In this document: one piece after another, positions 15,498 through 24,445 of the stretch
Position numbering within the stretch: position 1 is the first letter of the stretch
How the letters are laid out: each line of letters starts with the position of its first letter
Source: Thalassospira tepidiphila MCCC 1A03514
Lineage (GTDB): Bacteria > Pseudomonadota > Alphaproteobacteria > Rhodospirillales > Thalassospiraceae
Length of the DNA stretch: 64,000 bases
NCBI RefSeq assembly: GCF_001662875.1
Contig: NZ_JPVZ01000007.1
Location: forward strand, 124,001-188,000
Reading direction: 5' to 3'
The notes under the pieces: model-generated
Told to the model about the DNA's origin: nothing
Database searches by the model: none
The model's input: only the letters and a program-made list of their open reading frames with translations
Program-made: the position numbers and the translations under genes

Positions 15498-17420
15498 ATG
15501 GCACGCCGCGTTCTGGAGAAAAACACGTTTTCGACCGGCGAACTGGCCCCGGAATTGTGGGGGCGCTCAGACTTAAGCGCCTATGCCAATGGGGCGGCAC
15601 GCCTGCGCAATGTGTTTATCGAGCCCTCGGGCGGGGTGCGCCGTCGTCCCGGTATTCGGTTGATTGATGAATTGCCGGGTCCGGCCCGCCTGATCCAGTT
15701 CGAGTTCAATACCGAGCAGACCTATCTGCTGGCCTTTGGCGATAACCGCGCACTGGTGTTTGAAGACGGGGTCGAGACGATCTGGTTTGAAACCACGTTT
15801 GGGCTGGAACACCATGATCTGCTCAACTGGACGCAGAGTGCGGATACGCTGTTGGTCGTCCATCCCGATGCCCAGCCGGTCCGGATCACCCGCACTGGCG
15901 ATGGCAGTTGGCAAACAAGTCTGTGGGCCTGGCGCGAGACCAATTTTCGCACCAGCCAGCCCTATTACAAGTTTGTTGAGCCGGCTGCGACCCTGACCCC
16001 GTCGGGCACCAGTGGGACCGTCACGCTCACCGCCAATATGGATGTGTTTGTGCCGGGCCATGTCGGGACCCTGTGGCGGATTCAGGGGATTGAGGGAGAG
16101 GTTAAAAGCGTTGCCAATGCTCGGTCCGCCACCATCGCGCTCAAACAGGCGTTGCCCAACACCAATGCCACCGTCGATTTTGTCGAGCAGGCCTTTTCAG
16201 ACGTGCGGGGCTGGCCGCGCAGCGTGACCTTCCATCAGGACCGCTTGATCATTGGCGGATCGCGCGATCTGCCCAACCGGTTGTGGATGTCAAAATCGGG
16301 CGATCTGTTTAATTTCGAGCTCGGCGAGGGCCTTGATGACGAGGCGATTGAATTTGCCCTGCTGGCCGATCAGGTTAACGCGATCACCGGCATTTTCGCC
16401 GGTCGTCATTTGCAGGTCTTTACCAGCGGGTCGGAATGGATGGTCACGGGCGATCCGTTGACGCCCGCAAATGTGCAGGTCACGCGCCAGACCCGGATCG
16501 GCAGCCAGAGCGATCGCACCGTGCCGCTGGTCAATGTCGATGGCGCGACGCTGTTTGCCGGGCGGAGCGGGCGCGAAATTCGCGAATTCCTGTTTACCGA
16601 TGTCGAGCAGGCCTATGGATCGGCCGACCTTGCCTTGCTGTCACGCCATCTGATCCATCATCCGATTGATCAGGCCTTTGATCCGGATCGGCGGCTTTTG
16701 CATGTGGTGATGCGCGACGGATCGCTTGCCACACTGACACTTTACCGCAGCGAGGCCATCACCGCCTGGTCTGCGCAGTCGGTAGCGGGATGTGCCTTTG
16801 CATCCGTTTCGGTGTCAGGCGGGGATGTCTATGTCGTGCTGGAACGGGGTGGGCGATATTTCCTGGGCGTGTTTGACCCGAAATGCGGTTTCGACCTTTA
16901 TCGCCGCCAAGCGGTGGCCGCGGGCGAGCCGCCGCGCCGGCATTGGGGCAATCTTGATCCGCTCGATGGTCTGGATGTCAGTGTCTGGGGCGAGGGCGTT
17001 CTTGCCGATGACATCCCGGTTGCCGGGGGCACGATCACCTTACCTGAGAGTATTGGGGCGGTATCGGAGATCGAGGTCGGCTTGCCCTTTACCCATGAAA
17101 TTTATGCCCTGCCGCCGGCCGCATCGGATGGCAGCCGCCCGCATGGTGGTAATGCCGTGCGGCTGGTCTCGGTCACCTTGCGTTTGCAGGAAGCCGGGCA
17201 GCTTCGCGTCGATACCGGTCGGGGATTGCGCGATGTGGCGCTGCCGGTTTCCGCCGATGACAAAGATGCGCTCTATAGCGGGGATATTACGCTGCGCGCA
17301 CTGGGCTGGCGGCGGGGCAGTGGGGGAACAGTTAAAAGCGGATTATGGCGCATCGCCGGGGCATTGCCCCGGCCTTTTTTATTGCTCGGAGCGGCCAGTG
17401 AAATGGGGGTGAATGACTGA
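15498..17420 (+). CDS. Tail tubular protein B (T7 gp12-like tail nozzle)
   Basis: A 640-residue protein. The N-terminus (NTFSTGELAPELWGRSDLSAYANGAARLRNVFIEPSGG) and the motif GWPRSVTFHQDRLIIGGS are diagnostic of podovirus nozzle proteins, which with gp11-like subunits form the short tail tube. The start at 15498 is preceded by GAGGGAG. The last 30 residues are odd: the frame runs through a terminator-like hairpin (17355-17379) and yields GALPRPFLLLGAASEMG, which does not resemble family C-termini. The stop overlaps the next start (TGATG). Confidence 0.88.
   Translation: MARRVLEKNTFSTGELAPELWGRSDLSAYANGAARLRNVFIEPSGGVRRRPGIRLIDELPGPARLIQFEFNTEQTYLLAFGDNRALVFEDGVETIWFETTFGLEHHDLLNWTQSADTLLVVHPDAQPVRITRTGDGSWQTSLWAWRETNFRTSQPYYKFVEPAATLTPSGTSGTVTLTANMDVFVPGHVGTLWRIQGIEGEVKSVANARSATIALKQALPNTNATVDFVEQAFSDVRGWPRSVTFHQDRLIIGGSRDLPNRLWMSKSGDLFNFELGEGLDDEAIEFALLADQVNAITGIFAGRHLQVFTSGSEWMVTGDPLTPANVQVTRQTRIGSQSDRTVPLVNVDGATLFAGRSGREIREFLFTDVEQAYGSADLALLSRHLIHHPIDQAFDPDRRLLHVVMRDGSLATLTLYRSEAITAWSAQSVAGCAFASVSVSGGDVYVVLERGGRYFLGVFDPKCGFDLYRRQAVAAGEPPRRHWGNLDPLDGLDVSVWGEGVLADDIPVAGGTITLPESIGAVSEIEVGLPFTHEIYALPPAASDGSRPHGGNAVRLVSVTLRLQEAGQLRVDTGRGLRDVALPVSADDKDALYSGDITLRALGWRRGSGGTVKSGLWRIAGALPRPFLLLGAASEMGVND
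17355..17379 (+). terminator. Terminator-like hairpin inside the 3' end of the nozzle gene
   Basis: GCCGGGG-CATTG-CCCCGGC followed by CTTTTTT has all features of an intrinsic terminator, yet it lies inside the open frame, 41 bases before the stop codon. Confidence 0.5.
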
Positions 17421-17860
17421 TGGGTGGATTTACATCAATCGTGCCGATGGCGGCATCGGTGCTGCAAACCGGACAACGCATTGCCGCCAATCAAAGCAAT
17501 GCACAAAGCCGTATTGATCAAACCGAAGCCGCCCGTCAGGCGGAGCTGGCCGAAATCGAAGCGCGCGAGCGCGAAGACGCCACCAATCGCGAGGAGGAGC
17601 TTCGGCGGCGTCAGGCAACCGCGCGCGCCCGGCAAGGGGCATCGGGCCTGATGGCGGGGGGATCGGGATCGGCCAGTGCGGTTCTGGCGGGTTACGAAAA
17701 GGCCGCCCGACAGGATGCGGACCAGAGTGCGGACGCCGCCGCGAGAAACCGCAATCGCATCAACCAACAGGCCGCCTGGCGCGAAAAGTCGCTGTTGCGA
17801 TCTTCGCAGGATGACACGGTCGCACGGCTGAATGCCTGGTTTTCAAAGCGTGATGGCTGA
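17420..17860 (+). CDS. Small internal virion protein candidate (T7 gp14-like)
   Basis: A 146-residue protein with a short hydrophobic N-terminus (GGFTSIVPMAASVLQTG) followed by a long, highly charged coiled coil (AELAEIEAREREDATNREEELRRRQATARARQGASGL) and another helix. The GASG.MAGGSGSASAVL motif and location right after the nozzle gene fit the small internal core protein that T7-like particles eject first into the cell envelope. No gp15- or gp16-like partner follows. Start is coupled to the preceding stop. Confidence 0.65.
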   Translation: MGGFTSIVPMAASVLQTGQRIAANQSNAQSRIDQTEAARQAELAEIEAREREDATNREEELRRRQATARARQGASGLMAGGSGSASAVLAGYEKAARQDADQSADAAARNRNRINQQAAWREKSLLRSSQDDTVARLNAWFSKRDG

Positions 17861-17883
17861 GTTTTTTTAGGGGGAAGTGCGCT

Positions 17884-19287
17884 ATGGGCGCTGTTTTTGC
17901 CAATCAGATCCGTGCCGCCATTGCCTTTGTTGGCGATGGCGCACGCGATACGTTTCCGTTTGATTTTGATGTGTTTGATGCCGGTGATGTGCGGGTGGCG
18001 ATCAATGGCACGGAAACCGATACCGGCTTTCATATCGCACTCACGCCCACCGATCAGGGCGGGGGTGGCGTGGTGCAGTTTGAAAATCCGCCGGCAAATG
18101 GCAGCACGATCAGTATTGCCCGGCAGTTGTATTTGCGCCGACTGAGCAGCTTTGACGCCATGTCGATCCCGCGCGGTGATGCGCTGGAGCGCGATCTTGA
18201 TTTAATGACGGCCGCCCTTGGCGATGTTGATCGCGCGCTTTCCGGGGCTTTGCGCTTTGGCGCGGATCAGGGGGAGGGCGCGTCGGCCGAGTTGCCGGTG
18301 ATCAAGCCCGGTCGGGCGCTGATCTGGAACGCGGCGGGCACGGGGCTTGCCAATGGTCCGACGGCCGATGACATCGCGGTCGCAAGCCATAAGGCCAGCC
18401 AAGCGCAGGATGCTGCCAACCGGGCCGAGGCCGCCGAAAGCCGATCTGAAACAGCACGTGCGTCGTTTGAGCGATCAACTGCCTCGGCGATGCTTGATCT
18501 TGATTTTCGCAGTGGCGATGTCCTGACGTGGGAGGATGAGCGCCGTATGCCGGTGATTGATGCGCCGGTCAGCCGGATCATGGATATCCGCGAAACCGGA
18601 TCGCTGGTTCGGCTTTCCAGCGGGGCGCAATTGACCTTGCCGGTGGCGTCCCTTGCGCGCAATGGCGTTCGGTTTCGGGTGTTTAACGGTGACGGCACGA
18701 TGGTTGATATCACGACTGCGGCGGGGAATGTGATCCGCCCGACCAATGGCGGTGTCGAGGCAACCGTTTATCCGCTGCCGACCCGTGGTGACATGGTCGA
18801 TCTGGTCTGTGATGGCACGCGCTGGTTTGCTGCCCCGATCCATGAAAGCGGCCCGGTGGTGAAGCTTTTGCGAGTGGCATCGCAATCCATTCCGGCGGGC
18901 GGGGCGTTTCTGGTTGAATGGGATCAGGTGATCGAAGACAGCCACGGGCTTTATGACAGCGGCGTGCATGGCATCACCGGCCTCGCGCCGGGTTTTTACC
19001 ATGTCGATATCGGGGTGCGTTTCCCGATTACCGACCAGTCGGTCTTTACCACTTTGTCGCTCGAACGCTTTGACGGCACCGATTGGTCGAGCCACCTGCA
19101 GGCCAATGATATTACCGCCATGGGCAGCGGGGCGGCGCATAGTTTGCGCCTGAACGGTATTGCCCGGATCGGCACAACACCCGGCACCGGATTGCGCCTG
19201 CGTCTGTCGCATAGTGATGCGCAAACACGCGACATTGGCGCAAGCGGTCTTTTGACCTGGTGTCACATCCATCGCATTGGCGGCTAG
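17884..19287 (+). CDS. Tail fibre with T7-like attachment domain and C1q-like tip
   Basis: A 467-residue fibre. Residues about 10-120 match the T7 gp17 N-terminal attachment domain (AFVGDGARDTFPFDFDVFDAGDVRVAING ... SIPRGDALERDLDLMTAAL). A coiled-coil shaft follows (HKASQAQDAANRAEAAESRS), then a beta region (about 215-320). Residues about 325-467 look like a C1q/TNF-like jelly roll (GLYDSGVHGITGLAPGFYHVDIGVRF ... RIGTTPGTGLRLRLSHSD). The N-terminus anchors to the tail; the tip probably binds the host surface. Confidence 0.8.
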   Translation: MGAVFANQIRAAIAFVGDGARDTFPFDFDVFDAGDVRVAINGTETDTGFHIALTPTDQGGGGVVQFENPPANGSTISIARQLYLRRLSSFDAMSIPRGDALERDLDLMTAALGDVDRALSGALRFGADQGEGASAELPVIKPGRALIWNAAGTGLANGPTADDIAVASHKASQAQDAANRAEAAESRSETARASFERSTASAMLDLDFRSGDVLTWEDERRMPVIDAPVSRIMDIRETGSLVRLSSGAQLTLPVASLARNGVRFRVFNGDGTMVDITTAAGNVIRPTNGGVEATVYPLPTRGDMVDLVCDGTRWFAAPIHESGPVVKLLRVASQSIPAGGAFLVEWDQVIEDSHGLYDSGVHGITGLAPGFYHVDIGVRFPITDQSVFTTLSLERFDGTDWSSHLQANDITAMGSGAAHSLRLNGIARIGTTPGTGLRLRLSHSDAQTRDIGASGLLTWCHIHRIGG

Positions 19288-19342
19288 CACGCCAACACGC
19301 GCCTGCCATCCATCGACTACACACTGATCGGAGATGCATCCA

Positions 19343-20449
19343 ATGGGATTGCGTTATCAGCCGCTTGCGGCCTGTATGAACGTGTCGCGCGCCAGTACCA
19401 AGCTTGTTCGCGGCCCAAATGGCCTGCTTGAAACCCGTGCGATCAATGAACCGGCCTATGATCATGATCGGCTTGGCCGTCGCCTGGGCCTTATGATCGA
19501 GGGGGCGGCGACCAATCTGCTGCGTTACTCAATGGCCTTTGACAACGCGCTTTGGGAAAAGAACAGCGGTGTGACCGTGACGGGCAGCACCATTCCCGCC
19601 CCGGATGGCAGCCAAACCGCGATGCAGCTTGATCTGCCCGGAAGTGCGGCAGGTGCGGACGGACTTTATCAGAATGTCGGCGAGCTTGTGACCAACGATA
19701 CCTATAGCTTTGCTGTCTGGATGCGCGCAGTTTCGGGCACGGCCGACATCACGCTTGGCGGGATTGACGGGGCTTCCGCGAATGGCTTTGCCTTGGATGA
19801 AAACTGGCAACGGGTGTGGATCGCCGAACCGGCATCCGGTACGGCCCGCTATCCGAAACTCAGTACCACCATAACTGCCCTTCCGGCCTCTGTCCTGATC
19901 TGGAATGCCCAGCTTGAAGCCAGCCCCGTGCCCACCAGTGACATCATCAGCAACGGCATCCCGGCCGCGCGGGCGTGCGATGATGTGCGGCTTGATCCCG
20001 GTGACTGGTTCGCGCAGGGGCGCGGCACAATGGTGTTTGATCTGCATACCGCCAAGGATTGGGCGGGCATCTGGCGGATCGTACAGCTTTACTCCGCCAG
20101 CCTGAATGAGGGTCACCTTGATCTTGGTTATGACAGTGCCGCCGATCAGTTGCGCATTTCGCTACGTTCGGGTGGCGTGCCGCTCGTCACCCAGTCGCTT
20201 TATGGCGCGCTTGCCAAGGATAGCCGCCATCGCATCGCGCTGGCCTGGGATGATGACGTGATCTCGGTCGGGCTGGATGGTGTGGTGCTGTCATCCCCCG
20301 ATGGCTTTGCCATGCCGCGCAATTTTTCCAATATCGTGCTGGGGTCGTTTGACGGCGCTGACAAGGCCCTGAACGGGCATGTGCGCAATCTCGCCTATTG
20401 GCCGGAAAAGCTTTCCAATGCGCGGTTGTCTGAACTTTCGGTGGTTTAA
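19343..20449 (+). CDS. Phage fibre/spike protein with lectin-like domain
   Basis: A 368-residue protein. The N-terminal motif LGRRLGLMIEGAATNLLRYS is shared by many phage fibre and spike proteins. Two beta-sandwich stretches follow: a carbohydrate-binding-like region (YQNVGELVTNDTYSFAVWMRAV) and a concanavalin/LamG-like domain (GTMVFDLHTAKDW, HRIALAWDDDVISVGLDGVV, VLGSFDGADKALNGHVRNLAYWPEKL). It probably binds surface glycans next to the T7-like fibre. The ATG at 19343 keeps a proper distance from GGAG; one at 19334 is too close. Confidence 0.72.
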   Translation: MGLRYQPLAACMNVSRASTKLVRGPNGLLETRAINEPAYDHDRLGRRLGLMIEGAATNLLRYSMAFDNALWEKNSGVTVTGSTIPAPDGSQTAMQLDLPGSAAGADGLYQNVGELVTNDTYSFAVWMRAVSGTADITLGGIDGASANGFALDENWQRVWIAEPASGTARYPKLSTTITALPASVLIWNAQLEASPVPTSDIISNGIPAARACDDVRLDPGDWFAQGRGTMVFDLHTAKDWAGIWRIVQLYSASLNEGHLDLGYDSAADQLRISLRSGGVPLVTQSLYGALAKDSRHRIALAWDDDVISVGLDGVVLSSPDGFAMPRNFSNIVLGSFDGADKALNGHVRNLAYWPEKLSNARLSELSVV

Positions 20450-20454
20450 GCCTC

Positions 20455-20766
20455 ATGAGCACGGATAAAACACCCGACCCGATCATGGCCCTGCAAACCC
20501 GGTTGCTGGGCGAATTGCCCGATGACATTGCCATGGCGCGCGAAGCCTATCACCGTCTGGCCGGGGAGGCGGCCGGGATCATGGATGCCAAGGAATTCTC
20601 CGCCCATCAGACGGCCTGTAAGGCAGCGCTCAGGCATCTTGAAAGCCTGATCAAGCTTCTGCGCTGGGCGTGTGAGGGGGCGGGGAAAGTCGATGAAGAC
20701 GCACCTGAGAAAAGCAATGTCGATCAGCTGATTTCTGAGGCAAAACGCAGTCTTGGGGGCGCCTGA
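20455..20766 (+). CDS. Small phage protein upstream of terminase
   Basis: A 103-residue helical, mildly acidic protein, 5 bases behind the fibre gene. The location before the large terminase matches where podoviruses place the small terminase subunit, and the length fits (T7 gp18 is about 90 residues), but I see no clear DNA-binding motif. The helix YHRLAGEAAGIMDAKEFSAH and the charged tail could equally be a tail chaperone. An antisense gene separates it from the terminase. Confidence 0.55.
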   Translation: MSTDKTPDPIMALQTRLLGELPDDIAMAREAYHRLAGEAAGIMDAKEFSAHQTACKAALRHLESLIKLLRWACEGAGKVDEDAPEKSNVDQLISEAKRSLGGA

Positions 20767-20811
20767 GGTGCTGCGCCCCACCATTCAATGAGCATGGTAG
20801 GGCGCATAAAT

Positions 20812-21258
20812 TCAGTAGGACAATGTCACCAATTCGCATTTGGCGTTCTTGCCACCGGCATAGTCGTAGAAGACTTTCATGAAACTGCCGCTGCCGTTTT
20901 GGATATTCAGCGTGATCTGATAGCGATTTGCCGTGGTCGTGGTTGTTGCCGTGCCGCGGCGGATTTCAGATTCAAGATCTGACGGGGTCTGAATTCCGGC
21001 ATTCGGGCCGCGTTCACGAACGCGGGTATAAAAGTGAAATCCTTTGTCCTGCCAGATCATAGGCAACATGTTGCTCCACTGGCTGTTCGTAACCTGTTTC
21101 CACGCATTGTCGACATTGCTGCCGCTGAGTGAAAACGTTGTCGGGGCACAGGCCGATGGCGGTTTGGCATGTGCGGGCAGTGTGACGAAAAGACCAAGTG
21201 TCAGGAAAAGAAAGGCTGCCATCAGGCCGCCAAAACGCATGCTGCGATAGGTCTGCAT
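20812..21258 (-). CDS. Secreted protein encoded antisense within the phage island (moron candidate)
   Basis: A 148-residue protein with a clear Sec signal peptide (hydrophobic GGLMAAFLFLTLGLFVTLP, cleavage after AHA near residue 31). The mature part has two Cys (Cys38 and a Cys near the C-terminus) that may form a disulphide, and a TTTTT run before a beta-rich end. The ATG at 21258 has AGGAG nine bases upstream; longer frames are not credible. It runs opposite to every structural gene around it, as lysogenic-conversion genes often do. Family not recognised. Confidence 0.72.
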   Translation of the reverse strand: MQTYRSMRFGGLMAAFLFLTLGLFVTLPAHAKPPSACAPTTFSLSGSNVDNAWKQVTNSQWSNMLPMIWQDKGFHFYTRVRERGPNAGIQTPSDLESEIRRGTATTTTTANRYQITLNIQNGSGSFMKVFYDYAGGKNAKCELVTLSY

Positions 21259-21360
21259 TATCGGGTTGCTCCTTTTTGTAATGGTATTCAGACAGAACTT
21301 TGACGTCGCCCGGACGCGAACGTGACAGACCGCAACAACCAAATTGATGGAGTGAGGAAA

Positions 21361-22881
21361 ATGCCAACGGCACGGGCCCGCTTCGCCGAATTCGTCTGGA
21401 TCTGGGATCAGATGTTGGGGCTCGGCCTGCCGGCCCATCACCGCAAAATGGCTGATTGGCTTGAAGACTGCTGGCAGTCGGGCAAGCGGGAAATGCTTTT
21501 GATGGCGTTTCGCAATTCCGGCAAGTCGACGCTGGTCGGGTTGTTTTGTGGCTGGTTGCTTTATCGTGATGCCGATTTGCGCATTCTGGTGCTGGCCGCC
21601 GATCTTGATCTGGCGAAAAAGATGGTGCGCAACGTCAAGCGGGTGATTGAACGCCATCCGCTGATGGGTGCCCTTTTGCCCGAAAAGCTGATCGATTGGG
21701 GGAGTGAGCGGTTTACCGTGGCGCGGACGGCTGTGTTGCGCGATCCGTCGATGCAGGCGGTGGGCATTGGCGGCAACATTACCGGGTCGCGTGCCGATCT
21801 GGTGATTTGCGATGATGTCGAGGTGCCCAAAAACAGCGATACCGCCCATAAACGTGCTGAACTGCGCGAAAAGCTTGGCGAGATTGCCTATGTGCTGGGT
21901 CCAAGTGGTGCGCAGCTTTATGTCGGCACCCCGCACAGCTATTACTCGATCTATGCCGATGAAGCGCGATCGGAGGTCGGCGAAGTTGCACCGTTCCTTG
22001 ACGGTTTTTCACGCTTTGAGCTTCCCATCGTCAATAAGGGCGGGACATCAAACTGGCCGGAAAGATTTGATATGGCCGCAATTGATGCGATGCGGGCGCG
22101 CACGCCAGAGCGCAAGTTCCAAAGCCAGATGATGCTTGAAATGATGGCCCCGGTGGCAGGCATGCTCGACCCCGCAAAATTGCGGTTCTACGACGATCAA
22201 GTTGAGATCACCCATGGCAATGGCCGCATGAGCCTTCGGATTGGCGGGCGCACCATGGTGGCGAGTGCCTGCCATTTTGATCCGAGCTTCGGGTCGCTTC
22301 GGGGCGACGGGGCGGTGGTGGCCTGTGTTTATATCTGCGATCAGGGGGAATATTGGCTGCAGGATATCGCGTGGCTGCAGGCGTCTGATCCGAGTGCGTC
22401 GGAGACAAATCGCGATATGCCCTGGCGCGATGAGGCCAGCCAGCTTTGTGCGCAGGTCGCGGAGTTTATGGCGCGCCATCATTTGCCTTCGGTCCGGGTC
22501 GAGACCAATGGCATTGGCCGGTTTCTGCCCAATATCCTTCGGCGTGAATTGAAATCAATCGGATGGGCGGCAAGCGTCGTAGAACATCATGAGAGTACCA
22601 ACAAGGCCACCCGGATCGAGGATGCGTTTGGCGCGGTGATGGGGGCAGGATTGCTGCATGTCCATCGCGATGTTTGCCAGACACCGTTCCTGCGCCAGAT
22701 GCGCGATTGGCATCCCGATAACAGCAATGCCAACAAAGGTGCTGATGACGGGCTTGATGCGGTGGCGGGCTGTATTTTGCATGATCCGGTGCGTTTGCCA
22801 CGGGTCGATATGCCGGTCAAACGCGCCGACTGGCGGGCACAAAGCGGGATTTTCCGGGCCGAGAGCCATTTCAACCCGTGA
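21361..22881 (+). CDS. Terminase large subunit (T7 gp19-like)
   Basis: A 506-residue DNA-packaging motor. The ATPase half has a Walker A-like loop at 51-57 (RNSGKST) and Walker B at about 147-152 (LVICDD, followed by VEVPKN). The nuclease half keeps an acidic FDPSFGS strand and a DDGLDAVAG metal-binding end. The subunit powers DNA entry and cuts concatemers. Nothing looks inactivated. The ATG at 21361 has GGAG eight bases upstream; a GTG at 21322 is less likely. Confidence 0.92.
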   Translation: MPTARARFAEFVWIWDQMLGLGLPAHHRKMADWLEDCWQSGKREMLLMAFRNSGKSTLVGLFCGWLLYRDADLRILVLAADLDLAKKMVRNVKRVIERHPLMGALLPEKLIDWGSERFTVARTAVLRDPSMQAVGIGGNITGSRADLVICDDVEVPKNSDTAHKRAELREKLGEIAYVLGPSGAQLYVGTPHSYYSIYADEARSEVGEVAPFLDGFSRFELPIVNKGGTSNWPERFDMAAIDAMRARTPERKFQSQMMLEMMAPVAGMLDPAKLRFYDDQVEITHGNGRMSLRIGGRTMVASACHFDPSFGSLRGDGAVVACVYICDQGEYWLQDIAWLQASDPSASETNRDMPWRDEASQLCAQVAEFMARHHLPSVRVETNGIGRFLPNILRRELKSIGWAASVVEHHESTNKATRIEDAFGAVMGAGLLHVHRDVCQTPFLRQMRDWHPDNSNANKGADDGLDAVAGCILHDPVRLPRVDMPVKRADWRAQSGIFRAESHFNP

Positions 22882-23188
22882 GAACGGGCTTTCAATTCGT
22901 GAGGGAGGAAAAAACTTTCTCACAATGCCAAATGGTTAGCGCAGGTCTGTATCACATTTGTGAAATATTCATGGAAAATTCAGCTTTGGTCCCTACGTTT
23001 ATTATATGAAAGCATAGTAAGTAATTTTTCTTCCTATACTAAAGTGAGTTTTCAAAGCCAGAAAAAGACGGGTCCCGGCCCATGAAGCCGGCACAAGGAA
23101 GCGGCCAAAGATCATTTGTTGATTGATTTTGCAGTACAGGAAAACAAGACGTCCATGTGGGCGCACCTGACTGCCAGGAGGCCTGACC
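22882..23188. other. AT-rich gap behind the terminase
   Basis: About 300 bp without a gene. It is clearly more AT-rich than its surroundings (for example TTATTATATGAAAGCATAGTAAG near 22998-23020), as expected for a promoter of the following secreted-protein gene, but I cannot name a confident -35/-10 pair. The ribosome site GGAGG for the next gene is at its right end. Confidence 0.4.
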
Positions 23189-23494
23189 ATGTTGAAAACA
23201 CTGAGCTTGATTGCTGTGGTGGCAGGTGCCGTTGCAGTAACACATACCCCAGCCTCGGCATCCCCCGTCTGCGGGGATCGATCCAAGGTGATCGACAGCC
23301 TGAGCGCAAAATATTCCGAAGAACCGGTCGCGGTCGGCGTGACGTCCAATGGTGGCGTGATCGAGGTGCTTAAAGCCCCCGATGGCCAGACATGGACGAT
23401 TTTGTTTACCTATCCGTCCGGCCCAAGCTGCCTTGTCGCCTCTGGCGAGGCCTGGCAGGACCTGGAAGAAAAGCTGAAGGGCCCGGCGGCCTAG
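23189..23494 (+). CDS. Small secreted protein
   Basis: A 101-residue protein with an N-terminal signal peptide (LSLIAVVAGAVAVTHTPASASP) and a compact mature domain with two Cys (PVCGDRSKVIDSLSAKYSE and PSGPSCLVASGEAWQDLEEKL). Small proteins of this pattern are common in Alphaproteobacteria and are unassigned. It has a GGAGG ribosome site and its own AT-rich upstream region, and sits between packaging and lysis genes, so it may be a cargo gene. Confidence 0.7.
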   Translation: MLKTLSLIAVVAGAVAVTHTPASASPVCGDRSKVIDSLSAKYSEEPVAVGVTSNGGVIEVLKAPDGQTWTILFTYPSGPSCLVASGEAWQDLEEKLKGPAA

Positions 23495-23579
23495 ACTTGA
23501 TGCCGTTCGCCTCCTGAATGCTCTGACCGCTTTTCCAGCCCGCGGGATGTCGCCCCGGGTGGAGAAGAGGTCGACCTGA

Positions 23580-23610
23580 CCCGCAAACCATCGGTTTGCG
23601 GGTTTTTCTT
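23580..23610 (+). terminator. Intrinsic terminator before the lysis genes
   Basis: CCCGCAAACC-ATC-GGTTTGCGGG, then TTTTTCTTT. It lies some 25 bases before the next start codon, the same arrangement as in the collar block. Confidence 0.8.
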
Positions 23611-23631
23611 TGTCTGAAAATCGAGGCCCCC

Positions 23632-23952
23632 ATGACCCTGCCTGTGACCCAGACGGTTGATGTGATCTGGTGGATCACGGCTGTTGAAATTCCCGCTGTC
23701 GCCAGCCTGTTCTGGCTGCATTGGCGGATGCGTTCCGAACTGCTTGGCCGGGTGGAACAGCTCCGCACCCGCGAGGAATCAGATGCCAGCGACCTGCGCG
23801 ATGCCTTGGCCGCCTTCAAGCTCGATGTCGCGCGCAACTATGTCTCCATCCCCTATCTCAAGGATGTCGAAAAACGCCTGACCGGCCATTTGCTCCGGAT
23901 CGAGGCCAAGCTCGACATGCCCCCCATCCCGAGCAAAAAGGATCTGAGCTGA
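23632..23952 (+). CDS. Membrane-anchored coiled-coil phage protein
   Basis: A 106-residue protein with one N-terminal transmembrane helix (VDVIWWITAVEIPAVASLFWLHW) followed by a charged coiled coil (LGRVEQLRTREESDASDLRDALAAFKLDVARNY). This is the build of small phage lysis accessory proteins such as i-spannin-like or holin-associated proteins. The ATG at 23632 follows GAGG; the longer frame includes the terminator. It overlaps the SleB gene by 3 bases (TGATG-type junction), so both act in one unit. Confidence 0.6.
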   Translation: MTLPVTQTVDVIWWITAVEIPAVASLFWLHWRMRSELLGRVEQLRTREESDASDLRDALAAFKLDVARNYVSIPYLKDVEKRLTGHLLRIEAKLDMPPIPSKKDLS

Positions 23953-24434
23953 TGAGTGAACCCCAAACCCTGACCAGATCGGCCCCAGAGTCGACATCCC
24001 AGCCGATCACTGATCCCTATACACTGCCCGAGGTCGAGGTGCTGGCCCGAACCCTTTATGGCGAAGCGCGTGGCGAAGAACTTGCCGGGATCGAGGCCGT
24101 GGCATCGGTCATCCTCAACCGGGTGGCGTTTGCCAAGCGGCGCGGGCGCTATTGGTGGGGCAATGACGTGAAATCTGTCTGCCTGAAACCGGCACAGTTT
24201 TCCTGCTGGAACGAAGCGGACCCAAATCGCAAGAAGCTGCTGGCACTCAGCCCGCGTGACCCGGCCTACCGTTTGTGCAAACGCATCGCCAAGTGCGCGG
24301 TGGTGGGCGAGCTTCCCGATCCAACCGACGGTGCCACCCATTATCACACCCATGCGGTGGATCCGTTCTGGGCGCGCGGCCATGTGCCGGTCACCGAGAT
24401 TGGCGGGCACCTGTTTTACAAAGATATTGGATAG
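23952..24434 (+). CDS. SleB-type cell wall hydrolase (endolysin candidate)
   Basis: A 160-residue hydrolase of the SleB/CwlJ family. The catalytic-region motif ARTLYGEARGEELAGIEAVASVILNR holds the conserved Glu38, and KPAQFSCW and GATHYH are the other family hallmarks. These enzymes are lytic transglycosylase-like and cleave peptidoglycan glycan strands. There is no signal peptide, so release would need the holin encoded next. The first 25 residues look disordered. In this setting it is the lysis enzyme. Confidence 0.85.
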   Translation: MSEPQTLTRSAPESTSQPITDPYTLPEVEVLARTLYGEARGEELAGIEAVASVILNRVAFAKRRGRYWWGNDVKSVCLKPAQFSCWNEADPNRKKLLALSPRDPAYRLCKRIAKCAVVGELPDPTDGATHYHTHAVDPFWARGHVPVTEIGGHLFYKDIG

Positions 24435-24445
24435 GGAGGTATCAC

